NCBI GenBank assembly: GCA_014380625.1
Contig: JACMJL010000006.1
Span: forward strand, 1-36,188
DNA: 36,188 nucleotides
Source of the DNA: Clostridiaceae bacterium
Lineage (GTDB): Bacteria; Bacillota; Clostridia; Clostridiales; Clostridiaceae
Direction of reading: 5' to 3'
How positions within the stretch are numbered: the stretch's first letter is position 1; every line of letters begins with the position of its first letter. The position numbers and the translations under genes are program-made. Below, in pieces: positions 16,929-26,199 of the stretch. The notes beneath the pieces were generated by a model. The model was not told where the DNA came from, did not search any database, and saw only the letters and a list, made by a program, of their open reading frames with translations.

Positions 16929-18230
16929 TTATAAGGTATCAATATTAATTTTTTTAAAGGCATTTTCAATACAGATTAGAGTCTTATCAATATCCGACAT
17001 CGTATGTTCATTAGATAAGAAAAAAGCTTCATACTGAGATGGAGGAAAATAAATTCCAGATATTAACATTTCTTTATAAAACCTTGCAAAAACCTTCTCA
17101 TCTGAGGTCTTAGCTTCACTAAAATTAGTTACCCTAATGTCTGTAAAAAATAAGGTCATCATAGAACCAACTCTATTTACTATGGCTTTAATTTTATATT
17201 TCTCTATTAAAAGGTTAATTCCATTCTCTAATCTTTCTCCTAATTCCTCTAGATATAAATATACCTTTGGATTATCTTTTAAATAGTTTAATGTGGTAAG
17301 ACCTGCAGTGATGGCTATAGGATTCCCTGAAAGAGTACCTGCTTGATATACCTCACCTACAGGAGCTAACTTTTCCATAATTTCTTTTTTCCCCCCAAAT
17401 GCACCGATTGGCATTCCACCACCAATTATTTTACCAAGGCAAATTAAATCTCCTTCTATTTCATAGAGTTTTTGAGCTCCTCCAATATTAACTCTAAAGC
17501 CTGTCATAACTTCATCTACAATTAGGATTACTCCATACTCTTTAGTTATTTCTCTTAGTCTTTTCATAAAATCAAACTTACCAGGTACAACGCCCATGTT
17601 TCCAGAGATTACTTCCACTATAACCGCCGCTATATCCTTACCACTGATTTTAAATAATGTTTCAAGTTGTTCTGTATCATTGTAATTAAGCACTAAGGTA
17701 TTTTCTATAATACTATTTGGAACCCCACTACTACTTGAAATACCTTGAGTTGCAATTCCTGAGCCTGCTTGGACTAAAAGGGAATCCCCATGTCCATGGT
17801 AATTACCCGAAAATTTCACAATTTTATCACGGCCAGTATATCCTCTTGCTAATCTAATTGCACTCATAGTTGCTTCTGTACCAGAGTTCACCATCCGTAA
17901 CATTTCAATTGATGGAAGTAACTCTTTTACTAAAATTGCCATCTCCAGTTCTTTTTTTGTAGGTGCACCAAAACTTAAGGAATCCTCTAAAGCCTCAACT
18001 ATTGCTTTTTTAACAATTGGGTTATTATGACCTAATATCATAGGACCATAAGACCCAACAAAATCAATAAATTCATTTCCGTCTTCATCAAATATATGTG
18101 CTTTATCTGCTCTCCTTATGATTAAAGGAGTAACTCCTACTGCTTTCCCAGCTCTTACAGGACTATTGACCCCACCAGGAATATGTTTTTCGCTCTCTTT
18201 AAATAACTCTTCAGACTTAATTGTTATCAT
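16929..18230 (-). CDS. hemL: Glutamate-1-semialdehyde 2,1-aminomutase
   Basis: HemL converts glutamate-1-semialdehyde to 5-aminolevulinate. The PLP-binding lysine is K267 in [11 protein letters not shown]. Family signatures [30 protein letters not shown] and DEVMTGFR are visible. I place the start at ATG 18228-18230, which follows an AGAGGTG site; the frame extends 39 bp upstream but that part has no site. The 433 residues are normal for the family. The start lies 14 bp inside hemB, so the two are coupled. It is the last gene of the operon and works with HemA, which opens the operon. Confidence 0.95.
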   Translation of the reverse strand: MITIKSEELFKESEKHIPGGVNSPVRAGKAVGVTPLIIRRADKAHIFDEDGNEFIDFVGSYGPMILGHNNPIVKKAIVEALEDSLSFGAPTKKELEMAILVKELLPSIEMLRMVNSGTEATMSAIRLARGYTGRDKIVKFSGNYHGHGDSLLVQAGSGIATQGISSSSGVPNSIIENTLVLNYNDTEQLETLFKISGKDIAAVIVEVISGNMGVVPGKFDFMKRLREITKEYGVILIVDEVMTGFRVNIGGAQKLYEIEGDLICLGKIIGGGMPIGAFGGKKEIMEKLAPVGEVYQAGTLSGNPIAITAGLTTLNYLKDNPKVYLYLEELGERLENGINLLIEKYKIKAIVNRVGSMMTLFFTDIRVTNFSEAKTSDEKVFARFYKEMLISGIYFPPSQYEAFFLSNEHTMSDIDKTLICIENAFKKINIDTL

Positions 18231-19200
18231 GGTATTCACCTCTAATAATTCTAGCTGCATCCTTGGCAAAGTAGGTTATTATAATATCAGCTCCGGCTCT
18301 TTTCATTGAGTATAAGGTCTCCATAATCATTTTCTCTTCATCAATAAGGCCTGCTTTTGCAGCGGATTTCACCATGGCATACTCTCCACTAACATTATAA
18401 ACAGCAATTGGCACATTGAATCTTTCCTTTAAACTGTAAACTATGTCTAAATAACTCATTGCTGGTTTCACCATGATAATATCTGCACCTTCTTCAATAT
18501 CCCAGCTTGCCTCTTTAATAGCTTCCCTTCCATTACAAAAATCCATTTGATAACTCTTTCTATCTCCTGACTGCGGAGTGGACTTTGCTGCCTCCCTAAA
18601 AGGACCATAAAAAGCTGAGGAAAACTTCACTGAATAAGACATTATAGCTATATCCTCAAAGCCTTCCTTATCAAGTACATTTCTAATAAAACCAACTCTA
18701 CCATCCATCATGTCTGAAGGTGCAATAATATCGGCCCCAGCTTTGGCATGGGATAAAGCAATTTTCCCTAATAATTCTAAGGTCTTATCATTATTTACCT
18801 TTTCTTCTTTAAAAAAGCCGCAATGTCCATGGGAAGTATATTCACAAAGACAAACATCAGTCACCACTAATACCTGTTTAAATTCCTCTTTAATTCTTCT
18901 TACTGCCCTTTGAACTACTCCATTCTCCGAGTACGCTTCTGATCCCAACTCGTCTTTTTTGTCTGGAAGCCCAAATAAAATCACTGAATTAATTCCTAAA
19001 TGTACTAATTCTTTTATTTCATCATTTAACCTATCTATAGAATAATAGAATTGACCCTCCATAGATGGTATAGGTTCCTTTTTATCCTCTCCTTCTATTA
19101 CAAAAATGGGATAAATGAAATCTTCTACAGATAGGGAGTTTTCTCTAACTAAAGAACGGAGTACACTATTTCGTCTTAATCTTCTGCCTCTATGGATCAT
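18217..19200 (-). CDS. hemB: Porphobilinogen synthase (5-aminolevulinate dehydratase)
   Basis: A 327-residue HemB that joins two 5-aminolevulinate molecules to porphobilinogen. The two active-site lysines are visible in [10 protein letters not shown] and [13 protein letters not shown] cysteine-rich zinc site lies in [14 protein letters not shown]. The ATG overlaps the stop of cobA/hemD by four bases (ATGA) and the 3' end overlaps hemL by 14 bp, giving tight coupling inside the operon. Confidence 0.96.
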   Translation of the reverse strand: MIHRGRRLRRNSVLRSLVRENSLSVEDFIYPIFVIEGEDKKEPIPSMEGQFYYSIDRLNDEIKELVHLGINSVILFGLPDKKDELGSEAYSENGVVQRAVRRIKEEFKQVLVVTDVCLCEYTSHGHCGFFKEEKVNNDKTLELLGKIALSHAKAGADIIAPSDMMDGRVGFIRNVLDKEGFEDIAIMSYSVKFSSAFYGPFREAAKSTPQSGDRKSYQMDFCNGREAIKEASWDIEEGADIIMVKPAMSYLDIVYSLKERFNVPIAVYNVSGEYAMVKSAAKAGLIDEEKMIMETLYSMKRAGADIIITYFAKDAARIIRGEYHDNN

Positions 19201-20714
19201 AGCTTCCTACCTTCTTCATTTATTACTTTTAATATGGTATTTAAAACGCCTTCATCATTATGTGGGTAGGCTATTTCGATATTTTTAATATTTCTCTTTT
19301 TTAATTGAAGCTCAGTAGTACTACCTACCGTAACAAAAATCTTTTCCTCTAAATTGATAGTTTCCTTATTCTCGTCTAAAAAATCAAAAAAGCTTTTCAC
19401 AGCAGAAGGGCTATGAAAGGTTATAATATCAGCATCCTCCACCTTATAAATCTCATTAGGAGAAATTTTTAAGGTAACAGTACTATAAGCATCTACTACT
19501 TCTATTTCAGCGCAATATTCTTTTAGTTCTTCATATTTTCCCTTTTCACTTATATCTGAGGTTATTACCAAAACCTTCTCTTCTTTTTTTACCTTCTCCT
19601 TTAAAAGTTCGATGTACCCTGAGGAGGTAGACCCATCATATACTAACTCTGTGCTTAAATAATACTCTTCTATTTTATTTTTAGTTATTTCTCCCATTGC
19701 CACTATTTTCAGCTTTCCTAAAAAACGGAGATCTTTTTTTAATAGGATAAACTCCTTAATAAAATATTCTACACCCTTAGCACTGTTAAAAACTAAGTAA
19801 TTATAATTATCAATTTCATCAAAAGCCTTTATTAATGTTGTTTTATCCTGTAATGACTTAAAGTCTATGGTATCAATGGAATAAACTCTAGCTCCTTGTT
19901 GTTCTAATTTATCTTTTAGGTCAAAATTCTTATCTTTGTGCCTAGTAATCAATATTTTCTTTCCAAACATTGGTTTTGACTCAAACCAATTCAAACTTTC
20001 TCTAAGTTTAACTACTTCACCCACCACAATCAATGCAGGTGATTTAATACCCTCTAAATTAAGCCCAATATTCAGTAAAGTGCTTGTTACTGTTTTTTGA
20101 TCGCCGTAAGTGCCCTGTGATATTAATGCAATAGGAGTGTTTTCATCCATTCCTCCAGAAATTAGTCCCTGAGAAATCCTTTTAATATTTGAAAGTCCCA
20201 TATAAAAAATTAAAGTCCCCTTTAACTTTGAAAGAACATTAAAGTCCAGATTTAATTCTTCTATGTCACCTTTTTCATGTCCAGTAAATACATGAATTTC
20301 ATTACTTATACCTCTATGGGTGATGGGTATTCCAGCATAACTAGTGACTCCTGATAAGGAAGAAATCCCAGGTACAACTTCAAAATAAACTTGTCTTTCC
20401 TTTAAGAATATGCCCTCCTCTGAACCTCGTCCAAATATAAAAGGGTCACCACCCTTTAATCTAACTACTAACTTCTTTTCCACAGCTTTATCAAACAATA
20501 GCTGATTTATTTTTTCCTGTGGAAGTATATGATTGTTAGCAGCTTTTCCAACATTGATTAATTCGCAAGAAGTTTTACAATACTTTAACAAATTTTCATT
20601 TATAAGCCTATCATATACTACTACATCGGCTTCCTTTATTAAGCGTAATGCCTTTTGAGTTATTAATTCCTCAGCACCAGTTCCTGCGCCAACTAAATAA
20701 ACCATTCCAATCAT
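19197..20714 (-). CDS. cobA-hemD: Fused uroporphyrinogen-III methyltransferase / uroporphyrinogen-III synthase
   Basis: A 505-residue fusion protein. Residues 1 to about 245 are the SAM-dependent methyltransferase (CobA/Sum[38 protein letters not shown]). Residues from about 255 to the end are the uroporphyrinogen-III synthase domain ([35 protein letters not shown]). Together the halves turn the HemC product into uroporphyrinogen III and then precorrin-2, directing flow to siroheme. This fusion is common in Clostridia. The start ATG overlaps the hemC stop (ATGA) behind an AAGGAGGG site. Confidence 0.95.
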   Translation of the reverse strand: MIGMVYLVGAGTGAEELITQKALRLIKEADVVVYDRLINENLLKYCKTSCELINVGKAANNHILPQEKINQLLFDKAVEKKLVVRLKGGDPFIFGRGSEEGIFLKERQVYFEVVPGISSLSGVTSYAGIPITHRGISNEIHVFTGHEKGDIEELNLDFNVLSKLKGTLIFYMGLSNIKRISQGLISGGMDENTPIALISQGTYGDQKTVTSTLLNIGLNLEGIKSPALIVVGEVVKLRESLNWFESKPMFGKKILITRHKDKNFDLKDKLEQQGARVYSIDTIDFKSLQDKTTLIKAFDEIDNYNYLVFNSAKGVEYFIKEFILLKKDLRFLGKLKIVAMGEITKNKIEEYYLSTELVYDGSTSSGYIELLKEKVKKEEKVLVITSDISEKGKYEELKEYCAEIEVVDAYSTVTLKISPNEIYKVEDADIITFHSPSAVKSFFDFLDENKETINLEEKIFVTVGSTTELQLKKRNIKNIEIAYPHNDEGVLNTILKVINEEGRKL

Positions 20715-21610
20715 AGAACTCCCTCCTTCTTCAATTCGCTAGCTAATCTTTGCCCAAGTAGCTTATAATCCTTTGCTTTTCCAGTAACTTCTTTTACTAT
20801 AAGTTCAGTCTCTGGATTCTCATTATAAAAACCCTTTAATACTAGGTCTTCTCCAATAACTTCTCCAAAGGCTCCCATAGCAACACTACAACTTCCATTT
20901 ATAGCCTCTAAAAAGGATCTCTCCGCCATTATATCTCTAATTTCATTATTTTCATTTTTCGCTTCTATTAATTTTTTTATAAAACTATCATTTACTCTAT
21001 ATTCAAGGCACAGAGCGCCTTGGCCCACTGCAGGTATTACCTCATGGATATGGAAATATTCAGCTACCTTACTGCCCCATCCCATTCTTTTTAAACCTGC
21101 TGCTGCAAGAATTATTCCTTGAAACTCTCCAGTAGCTAGTTTTTTTATTCTTGAATCTATATTCCCTCTAACAGGAACATAGTTTAAATCAGGTCTAAGC
21201 TTTTTCAGTTGCAGGATTCTTCTTAAACTACTAGTTCCTATTACAGCACCCTTTGGTAGATCTGCAAACTTTACCTTATCTGTAGAAATTAAAACGTCTC
21301 GTGGGTCTTCCCTTTTAAGTAGTGGTGAAATTTCAAAGGCACTATCTACAAAGGCAGGAATATCTTTCATGCTATGAACCGCTAAATCTATTTTCTTATC
21401 TATTAATGCCTTTTCAATTTCAAGAACAAATAACCCCTTGCCACCAATTTTATCTAGGGATTTATCTAGTATTTTATCACCCGTAGTAGTAATTATCCTA
21501 ATTTGAAATTGGACATTTTCCAGATTTTTCTTTAGTATATCAATTACCATATTGGTCTGCTTTAACGCTAAAGCACTTCCTCTTGTACCCACAATAATTT
21601 TATCTTGCAT
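20711..21610 (-). CDS. hemC: Porphobilinogen deaminase (hydroxymethylbilane synthase)
   Basis: A 299-residue HemC that links four porphobilinogens into hydroxymethylbilane. The cysteine that carries the dipyrromethane cofactor is in INGSCSVAMGA. Signatures GTRGSALALKQ, HSMKDIPA, GTSSLRR and VRGNIDSRI are present. A GGAGG site precedes the ATG. It lies 37 bp after hemA and overlaps cobA/hemD. Confidence 0.96.
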   Translation of the reverse strand: MQDKIIVGTRGSALALKQTNMVIDILKKNLENVQFQIRIITTTGDKILDKSLDKIGGKGLFVLEIEKALIDKKIDLAVHSMKDIPAFVDSAFEISPLLKREDPRDVLISTDKVKFADLPKGAVIGTSSLRRILQLKKLRPDLNYVPVRGNIDSRIKKLATGEFQGIILAAAGLKRMGWGSKVAEYFHIHEVIPAVGQGALCLEYRVNDSFIKKLIEAKNENNEIRDIMAERSFLEAINGSCSVAMGAFGEVIGEDLVLKGFYNENPETELIVKEVTGKAKDYKLLGQRLASELKKEGVL

Positions 21611-21647
21611 TTTTTCCTCCTAGATTTTAAATTCTATTTTAGATGTC

Positions 21648-22685
21648 TTACCCTACTGAAGAGTTATCTGTGCTCTTAATAAAGGACAACTCCCTCCATT
21701 TATAATATTTGTTTATTTCCGCTTCCATTAGCTCATTACATCCCTTCATTAACAAAACTCTCTCGTTAAGGCTTTCATTGCTTAATTCTTTTAAGTCATC
21801 TATTACAATAATTTCAACACCTGAAATTGCTGCTATAGTTGGCTCAATATCTCTTGGCATTGCTAAATCTAATATACACATCTGTTTCCCCTTAAATTTT
21901 TTATTAAACTCTTCACTCTTTATAACAAAATGAGGAGCACTAGTACAAGAAATTATAACATCAACCTCATGAATAACCTTATATCGGTGTTCAAATGGAA
22001 TCACTTCAACCCCTGTTGTAATTAAATCAATCTCTCTTAAAGTTCTATTAGCAATGTAAATTTTGTCCATTGATTCATTTAATAAATATTTCACTATTAT
22101 TCTATTCATTTCCCCCAAACCTATAACTAAAGCTCTTTTACCCTGTAAGGTTTTCAATTTGTTTTTCAATAGTTTTACTCCAATTGAACTTACTGAGGTT
22201 GGTATATTAGAGATGCCAGAACAACTTCTAAATTTCTTTCCAAAAGTAACGGCACTTAAAAATAACTTATTTAAAAACTTACCACTACTTCCAGTTTCAA
22301 GTGCTTCAAAATAAGCATCCTTAACCTGACCTAATATTTGATCTTCCCCTATTACCATAGATTTGAAACCACCAGCTACCTCAAATATGTGCTTAATGGC
22401 CTCATCCCCTTCTTTTAACTCTATATTATTATATATCTCTTCAGGTTTTAAATGAAATATAGTTTCAAATATTTTGAGAAAATCCTGCAGTTTGTCATTT
22501 TTTTCTATTACACCATATATCTCACTTCTATTGCAAGTTGATAATATAATTATTTCACTTAAAATCTCATTTTCCTTAATAAAATTATAACATTCTAGTT
22601 TTTTCTTCACAGTAAAGTGAACCTTTTCTCTTATATTTAAATCAGCATTATCAAAATTTATTGATGCAACCACTATTCTAGACAT
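21648..22685 (-). CDS. hemA: Glutamyl-tRNA reductase
   Basis: HemA reduces glutamyl-tRNA(Glu) to glutamate-1-semialdehyde, the first committed step. The catalytic cysteine lies in LSTCNRSEIYG, followed by GEDQILGQVKDAY and the NADPH-binding region ALVIGLGEMNRII. At 345 residues it is shorter than the usual 410-450, with the C-terminal dimerisation region reduced, as in several clostridial enzymes. It opens the hem operon behind AAAGGAG. A 220-bp leader with two hairpins lies upstream, so transcription into the operon may be attenuated. Confidence 0.93.
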   Translation of the reverse strand: MSRIVVASINFDNADLNIREKVHFTVKKKLECYNFIKENEILSEIIILSTCNRSEIYGVIEKNDKLQDFLKIFETIFHLKPEEIYNNIELKEGDEAIKHIFEVAGGFKSMVIGEDQILGQVKDAYFEALETGSSGKFLNKLFLSAVTFGKKFRSCSGISNIPTSVSSIGVKLLKNKLKTLQGKRALVIGLGEMNRIIVKYLLNESMDKIYIANRTLREIDLITTGVEVIPFEHRYKVIHEVDVIISCTSAPHFVIKSEEFNKKFKGKQMCILDLAMPRDIEPTIAAISGVEIIVIDDLKELSNESLNERVLLMKGCNELMEAEINKYYKWRELSFIKSTDNSSVG

Positions 22686-22747
22686 TGAAAATCTCCTTTA
22701 AATCTATTTTAGTTATTCCATTTTTTCTCATAAATCATAGTTTAAAT

Positions 22748-22775
22748 AATAAAAAGACAGATCACCTCTGTCTTT
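22748..22775 (-). terminator. Intrinsic terminator or attenuator ahead of hemA
   Basis: An 8-bp stem (aaagacag / ctgtcttt) with a 7-base loop is followed in the minus direction by TTTTTATTAT. It may end the ahb transcript or act as an attenuator for the hem operon, whose first start codon is about 65 bp downstream. Confidence 0.7.
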
Positions 22776-22786
22776 ACTTATAAAAT

Positions 22787-22809
22787 AAACCACTCTACTT
22801 TAGTGGTTT
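22787..22809 (-). terminator. Second hairpin in the ahbB-hemA gap
   Basis: An 8-bp stem (22787-22794 with 22802-22809) with a 7-base loop is followed in the minus direction by a broken T-rich stretch. It lies in tandem with the stronger hairpin at 22753-22775. Confidence 0.5.
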
Positions 22810-22908
22810 TTCCTAGGTTTCTTTAACGACAGGATGGTTATAAACTATCCTATTCAATTTTATCACTTAACTATAGCATCTAAGTAACTTTTCTGCAATA
22901 ACCTAACA

Positions 22909-23382
22909 TTATTCTTCAATAAAATATCTCATACTAATTTTTTTAAGTTCCTTAGTGCTATATAATATGCTAAAATCATTAATGTTAACAGAGTTAATAA
23001 TCTCACTAATAACTTTTTCGCATTCCACTTTAGTTTCACCATGAACCATGGTAAAAAGATTAAAGGGCCAATTTGGAAAGGTAGGCCGCTGATAACAATG
23101 GCTAACCTGAGAAAATTGTATCATAATATCACTAACCTCAGTAAGTCTATCCTCTGGTACATTCCATACAACCATAGCATTGGCTTTAAAGCCTATATTC
23201 CTATGATTTAAGGTTGCACCAAACCTACGGATAATCCCCCTATTACAAAATTCTTTGATTTTTTCTATTAGTTGCTCTTCTTTAATACCTAACTCATCAG
23301 CAATTAACTTAAAAGGTTCCGGTACTAAAGGCAAATCTTCCTGCATCTTACGAATAATACTTATATCTAAAGAATTGAACAT
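22909..23382 (-). CDS. ahbB: Siroheme decarboxylase subunit B (Lrp/AsnC-like)
   Basis: A 157-residue protein with an N-terminal Lrp/AsnC-like winged helix and a C-terminal alpha/beta domain. The second domain carries SHCYQRPTFPNWPFNLFTMV (about 95-115), which marks the AhbB/NirL-H group rather than true regulators. With AhbA it decarboxylates siroheme to 12,18-didecarboxysiroheme. It follows ahbA by six bp and has its own GGAG site, so the two are one unit, matching the known AhbAB complex. Confidence 0.88.
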   Translation of the reverse strand: MFNSLDISIIRKMQEDLPLVPEPFKLIADELGIKEEQLIEKIKEFCNRGIIRRFGATLNHRNIGFKANAMVVWNVPEDRLTEVSDIMIQFSQVSHCYQRPTFPNWPFNLFTMVHGETKVECEKVISEIINSVNINDFSILYSTKELKKISMRYFIEE

Positions 23383-23388
23383 AGAAAA

Positions 23389-23841
23389 TCACTCCTGGAT
23401 ATGAAATTTAACCTTAACTTTAAATAATTTAATTGCGGGTAACTCAATTAGGTCTTCAATACCGGTTTTAAGCTTTATATCCCTTATGAACTCGTGAGCC
23501 GCTTCAATTGAGGGGGCAATAACAGTAAACCACATATTATAGGAATGATCTCTAATATAATTATGCGTAACTCCGTTATACCTATTTATAAGTGTTGATA
23601 CTTCTAATATTCTCTTTGATGGAACTTTTATGGCACATAAGGTGCTATAATATCCTAATTTTTTAGAATTAAAGATTCCACCTAATCTTTTAATATAGTT
23701 GTTCGCTTTAAGTTCTTTAATTATGTTAATAACTTGTTCCTCTGTTATATCTAGTTCCTTTGCGAGCTTTAAAAAGGGTCTAGATTCAATAGGGAAGTCA
23801 CTCTGGATTAAATTAATCAATTCTTTACTTTTTTTATCCAT
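23389..23841 (-). CDS. ahbA: Siroheme decarboxylase subunit A (Lrp/AsnC-like)
   Basis: A 150-residue homologue of the downstream gene, with the same winged-helix and alpha/beta layout. Its marker motif is GVTHNYIRDHSYNMWFTV (about 89-106), typical of AhbA/NirD-G proteins. It should pair with AhbB in decarboxylating siroheme. It starts 15 bp after the radical SAM gene behind a GGGGG-rich site. A real Lrp regulator is unlikely given the motif and neighbours. Confidence 0.88.
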   Translation of the reverse strand: MDKKSKELINLIQSDFPIESRPFLKLAKELDITEEQVINIIKELKANNYIKRLGGIFNSKKLGYYSTLCAIKVPSKRILEVSTLINRYNGVTHNYIRDHSYNMWFTVIAPSIEAAHEFIRDIKLKTGIEDLIELPAIKLFKVKVKFHIQE

Positions 23842-23856
23842 AATTAAAGCCCCCTA

Positions 23857-25041
23857 TCAAATCAGTCCTATTTTTTCATCTACACCAATCTCTTCATTAG
23901 TTAAGTAGCAGGCTGGATCAGAGGCCCAAAAATCTCCCGTTACGGATTCAGCCCTTGATCTAAAGTTACCATTACATACACTTATCCATTTGCATCTACT
24001 GCAACGTCCTTTAAGTAGGGTCTTTCTATCCTTTAATCCTCTGATTATTGGGTTAGTAGCATCTGTCCAAATTTCTTTAAAACTTTTTTCTTTAATATTT
24101 CCAAAGGTATATTGCTGAGTAAATTGATCTGGGTGAACATTTCCTTGATAATCTACATTAGCAATAGCTATCCCGGAACGGTTGCCACCATTCATTTTCA
24201 TTAACTTGAAAATATTGTCTGCTAGATGAGGATATTTCTTTAGGGCCTCTAAATAAAGGTAAACAGTATCAGAATGATTATCTACTGTAAGAATTTCAAC
24301 TTTATCTCCTAACTCTATGGTCTTCTCCATAATTAAGTCCATTGCAGCTCTAGATTCCTCATGGGATATATCTTCCTTTATCATTTCACTACCTCTTCCA
24401 GAGTAAACCAGATGATAGAAACACACTCTATTAATCTTTTCTTCTTTAATTAGCTGAAATATATCCTCTAATTGATTATAATTATACCTATTAATAGTAA
24501 ATCTTAATCCAACCTTTTGATTCACCTCACGACAGTTTCTAATTCCAGTTAAAGCCTTATCAAAGGATCCCTTGGTACGCCTAAATTCATCATGATTAGA
24601 CCCAATGCCATCTAAACTAATACCTACATATCCCACTCCTAGTTCTTTAATTCTAGTTGCCACCTCTTTATCAATGAGAGTACCATTAGTAGAAATAGTG
24701 CTTCGGATTTTGTTTTTCTTTGCATATTCTATTAATTCAAAGAGATCTTCTCTAATTAACGGTTCTCCACCTGAAAATAAAATCACTGGAACTTTAAATT
24801 CATGTAAATTTTCAATAAAAGCTTTGGCTTCTTTAGTAGTCAATTCTCCTTGATATTTTTTGCTATCTGAATTTGCATAGCAGTGAATGCACTGTAAATT
24901 ACAGGTCCTAGTACAATTCCAGACAACCACAGGTCCATTACCGCTACTAACCCCATTTTTTTCTTCACTAGCACTCTTTACATATCTTAATTTATCCCCA
25001 AAATTTTCTGTTCCACATAATAACTTAGAGACTCCAATCAT
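23857..25041 (-). CDS. ahbC: Radical SAM protein of siroheme-dependent haem synthesis (AhbC/NirJ1 type)
   Basis: A 394-residue radical SAM enzyme with the cluster motif C47-x3-C51-x2-C54 (CNLQCIHC) and the SAM-binding SGGEPL. A C-terminal SPASM-like cysteine set (C347, C350, C356, C378) probably binds an extra [4Fe-4S] cluster. The opening MIGVSKLLCG and PVVVWNCTRTCN are characteristic of the NirJ1/AhbC group. AhbC removes the two acetate side chains from didecarboxysiroheme to give Fe-coproporphyrin III. It heads an operon with ahbA and ahbB. No second radical SAM gene (AhbD/NirJ2) is in the window, so the final product is open. Confidence 0.85.
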   Translation of the reverse strand: MIGVSKLLCGTENFGDKLRYVKSASEEKNGVSSGNGPVVVWNCTRTCNLQCIHCYANSDSKKYQGELTTKEAKAFIENLHEFKVPVILFSGGEPLIREDLFELIEYAKKNKIRSTISTNGTLIDKEVATRIKELGVGYVGISLDGIGSNHDEFRRTKGSFDKALTGIRNCREVNQKVGLRFTINRYNYNQLEDIFQLIKEEKINRVCFYHLVYSGRGSEMIKEDISHEESRAAMDLIMEKTIELGDKVEILTVDNHSDTVYLYLEALKKYPHLADNIFKLMKMNGGNRSGIAIANVDYQGNVHPDQFTQQYTFGNIKEKSFKEIWTDATNPIIRGLKDRKTLLKGRCSRCKWISVCNGNFRSRAESVTGDFWASDPACYLTNEEIGVDEKIGLI

Positions 25042-25093
25042 TTTTTTACCTCTCTTTTTAGATTTGTTAAATTCTTCGTCCTATAATCTTTTT

Positions 25094-25120
25094 AGGCATC
25101 TGAAAGAAAATAACAAGTAA
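25094..25120. repeat. Partial copy of palindromic repeat
   Basis: This 27-bp stretch (aggcatctgaaagaaaat...) repeats the left arm of the hairpin element at 25182-25237, with small indels, in the same orientation. It looks like a decayed second copy. Confidence 0.5.
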
Positions 25121-25127
25121 ATATGGC

Positions 25128-25148
25128 TTTATACATACTATGTATAAA
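25128..25148. promoter_or_regulatory. 21-bp palindrome upstream of ahbC
   Basis: tttatacata / tatgtataaa is a perfect 10-bp inverted repeat around one central base, about 90 bp upstream of ahbC. It could be an operator for the ahb operon. It abuts the asr terminator. Confidence 0.4.
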
Positions 25149-25176
25149 ACTCACAAAGCGAGCCTTGTGAGTTTTT
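25146..25176 (-). terminator. Intrinsic terminator of the asr operon
   Basis: An 11-bp stem (25146-25156 with 25165-25175) and an 8-base loop have T runs on both sides. It lies about 60 bp past the asrC stop. Confidence 0.8.
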
Positions 25177-25181
25177 ATATT

Positions 25182-25237
25182 AGGCATCTTCGAAAGAATA
25201 ACAAGCCAGCTTCTGGTCTATTTTCTTTCGGATGCCT
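25182..25237. repeat. Palindromic interspersed repeat at the asrC stop
   Basis: The outer arms aggcatcttcgaaagaa and ttctttcggatgcct pair with few mismatches around a small inner hairpin (ccag ctt ctgg, 25206-25216). With the partial copy at 25094-25120 it indicates a dispersed palindromic element of the REP or MITE kind. The right arm ends at the first base of the asrC stop codon. Confidence 0.6.
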
Positions 25238-26187
25238 TACTTCCAATATATATGATCTTTGACCTCTGCTAATTTAGGAAGTTGAACATCCTTTAAAGCA
25301 TATTCCTTAAATATATTATACCCTGTTCTATCAACTATATACCCGATATGTTCCTTACCATTGGGCGCATCCTTATCTATAAACTTTTCTATATAATTAT
25401 AAGTATTCAATATTATTTTTATAATACTTTCTTCATCTATCCATTTAATAAAATCTTCGCCTATTCGTGGATTCTTCTTTCCAGTCCTTCCCATGATAGT
25501 TAACTTGTAATACTTTTCTTTGCTTCTTGTCCATGCTCTAGTTGGGCATTTACCTACACATTCTCCACAACCAATACATCTTTCATGATCTCTTAACACT
25601 TTAAAATTCTCCATAGTAAGTGCCTTTGTTGCTCTCTTTTTACAATTGGTAACACAAGCATTACAACTAATACATTTATAGCTATCATATTGCGGTTCCG
25701 TCATTCCAATAATTCCAAAATCATGCATTCTAGATTTAATACAATCATTAGGACAACCTGTAACAGCCACTTTCACATGGTAGTCGCTAGGGTAGATGGC
25801 TTTTTCTATTCTTGCTGCCAAGGCTGTGGTATCATAGTTTGCAAAAGGACATACTCTATTTCCTATACAAGCAGTAACATTTCTTGTTCCTGCTGCTGGA
25901 TATCCTTCATTTTCCTCTGCCTGATTTATATCATAGCCCTCAATAATTGGTTGAAGTAACTTATTAATTTCAGGGATTTTATCCATATCCAAATCAGGAA
26001 TTTCAAAACCCTGCCTAGTGGTAATATGGACTGTTCCATTGCCATAAGTTTCTGCTATTTCCTTCATTAAATCAAAATACTTTACGTCTAAATGTCCCCC
26101 CGGAACCCGTATTCTTATAGCGGTTTTCCCTCTAGTTTTAGTTACCCTAAAGGCATTTTTCATTAAAACCTTAGTATTAATATCCAA
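25237..26187 (-). CDS. asrC: Anaerobic sulfite reductase subunit C (siroheme)
   Basis: The 316-residue catalytic subunit reduces sulfite to sulfide at a coupled siroheme-[4Fe-4S] site. The siroheme ligands are seen in TACIGNRVCPFANYD and VTGCPNDCIKS. Two ferredoxin-type motifs follow (CISCNACVTNC and CIGCGECVGKCP). The frame opens with TTG behind a very G-rich site (GGGGGGTGGGA), and an in-frame ATG eight codons in is the alternative start. It is the last gene of the asr operon. Its siroheme demand explains the flanking hem and sirC genes. Confidence 0.95.
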   Translation of the reverse strand: MDINTKVLMKNAFRVTKTRGKTAIRIRVPGGHLDVKYFDLMKEIAETYGNGTVHITTRQGFEIPDLDMDKIPEINKLLQPIIEGYDINQAEENEGYPAAGTRNVTACIGNRVCPFANYDTTALAARIEKAIYPSDYHVKVAVTGCPNDCIKSRMHDFGIIGMTEPQYDSYKCISCNACVTNCKKRATKALTMENFKVLRDHERCIGCGECVGKCPTRAWTRSKEKYYKLTIMGRTGKKNPRIGEDFIKWIDEESIIKIILNTYNYIEKFIDKDAPNGKEHIGYIVDRTGYNIFKEYALKDVQLPKLAEVKDHIYWK

Positions 26188-26199
26188 ATTCCCACCCCC

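Noticed and set aside
22690-22905. T-box riboswitch ahead of hemA
   Set aside because: The conserved T-box sequence AGGGTGGnACCGCG is absent; the structure is described only as hairpins.
22909-23841. Pair of Lrp/AsnC transcription regulators
   Set aside because: Both carry the AhbA/AhbB-specific motifs and lie beside an AhbC-type radical SAM gene, so decarboxylase subunits are more likely.
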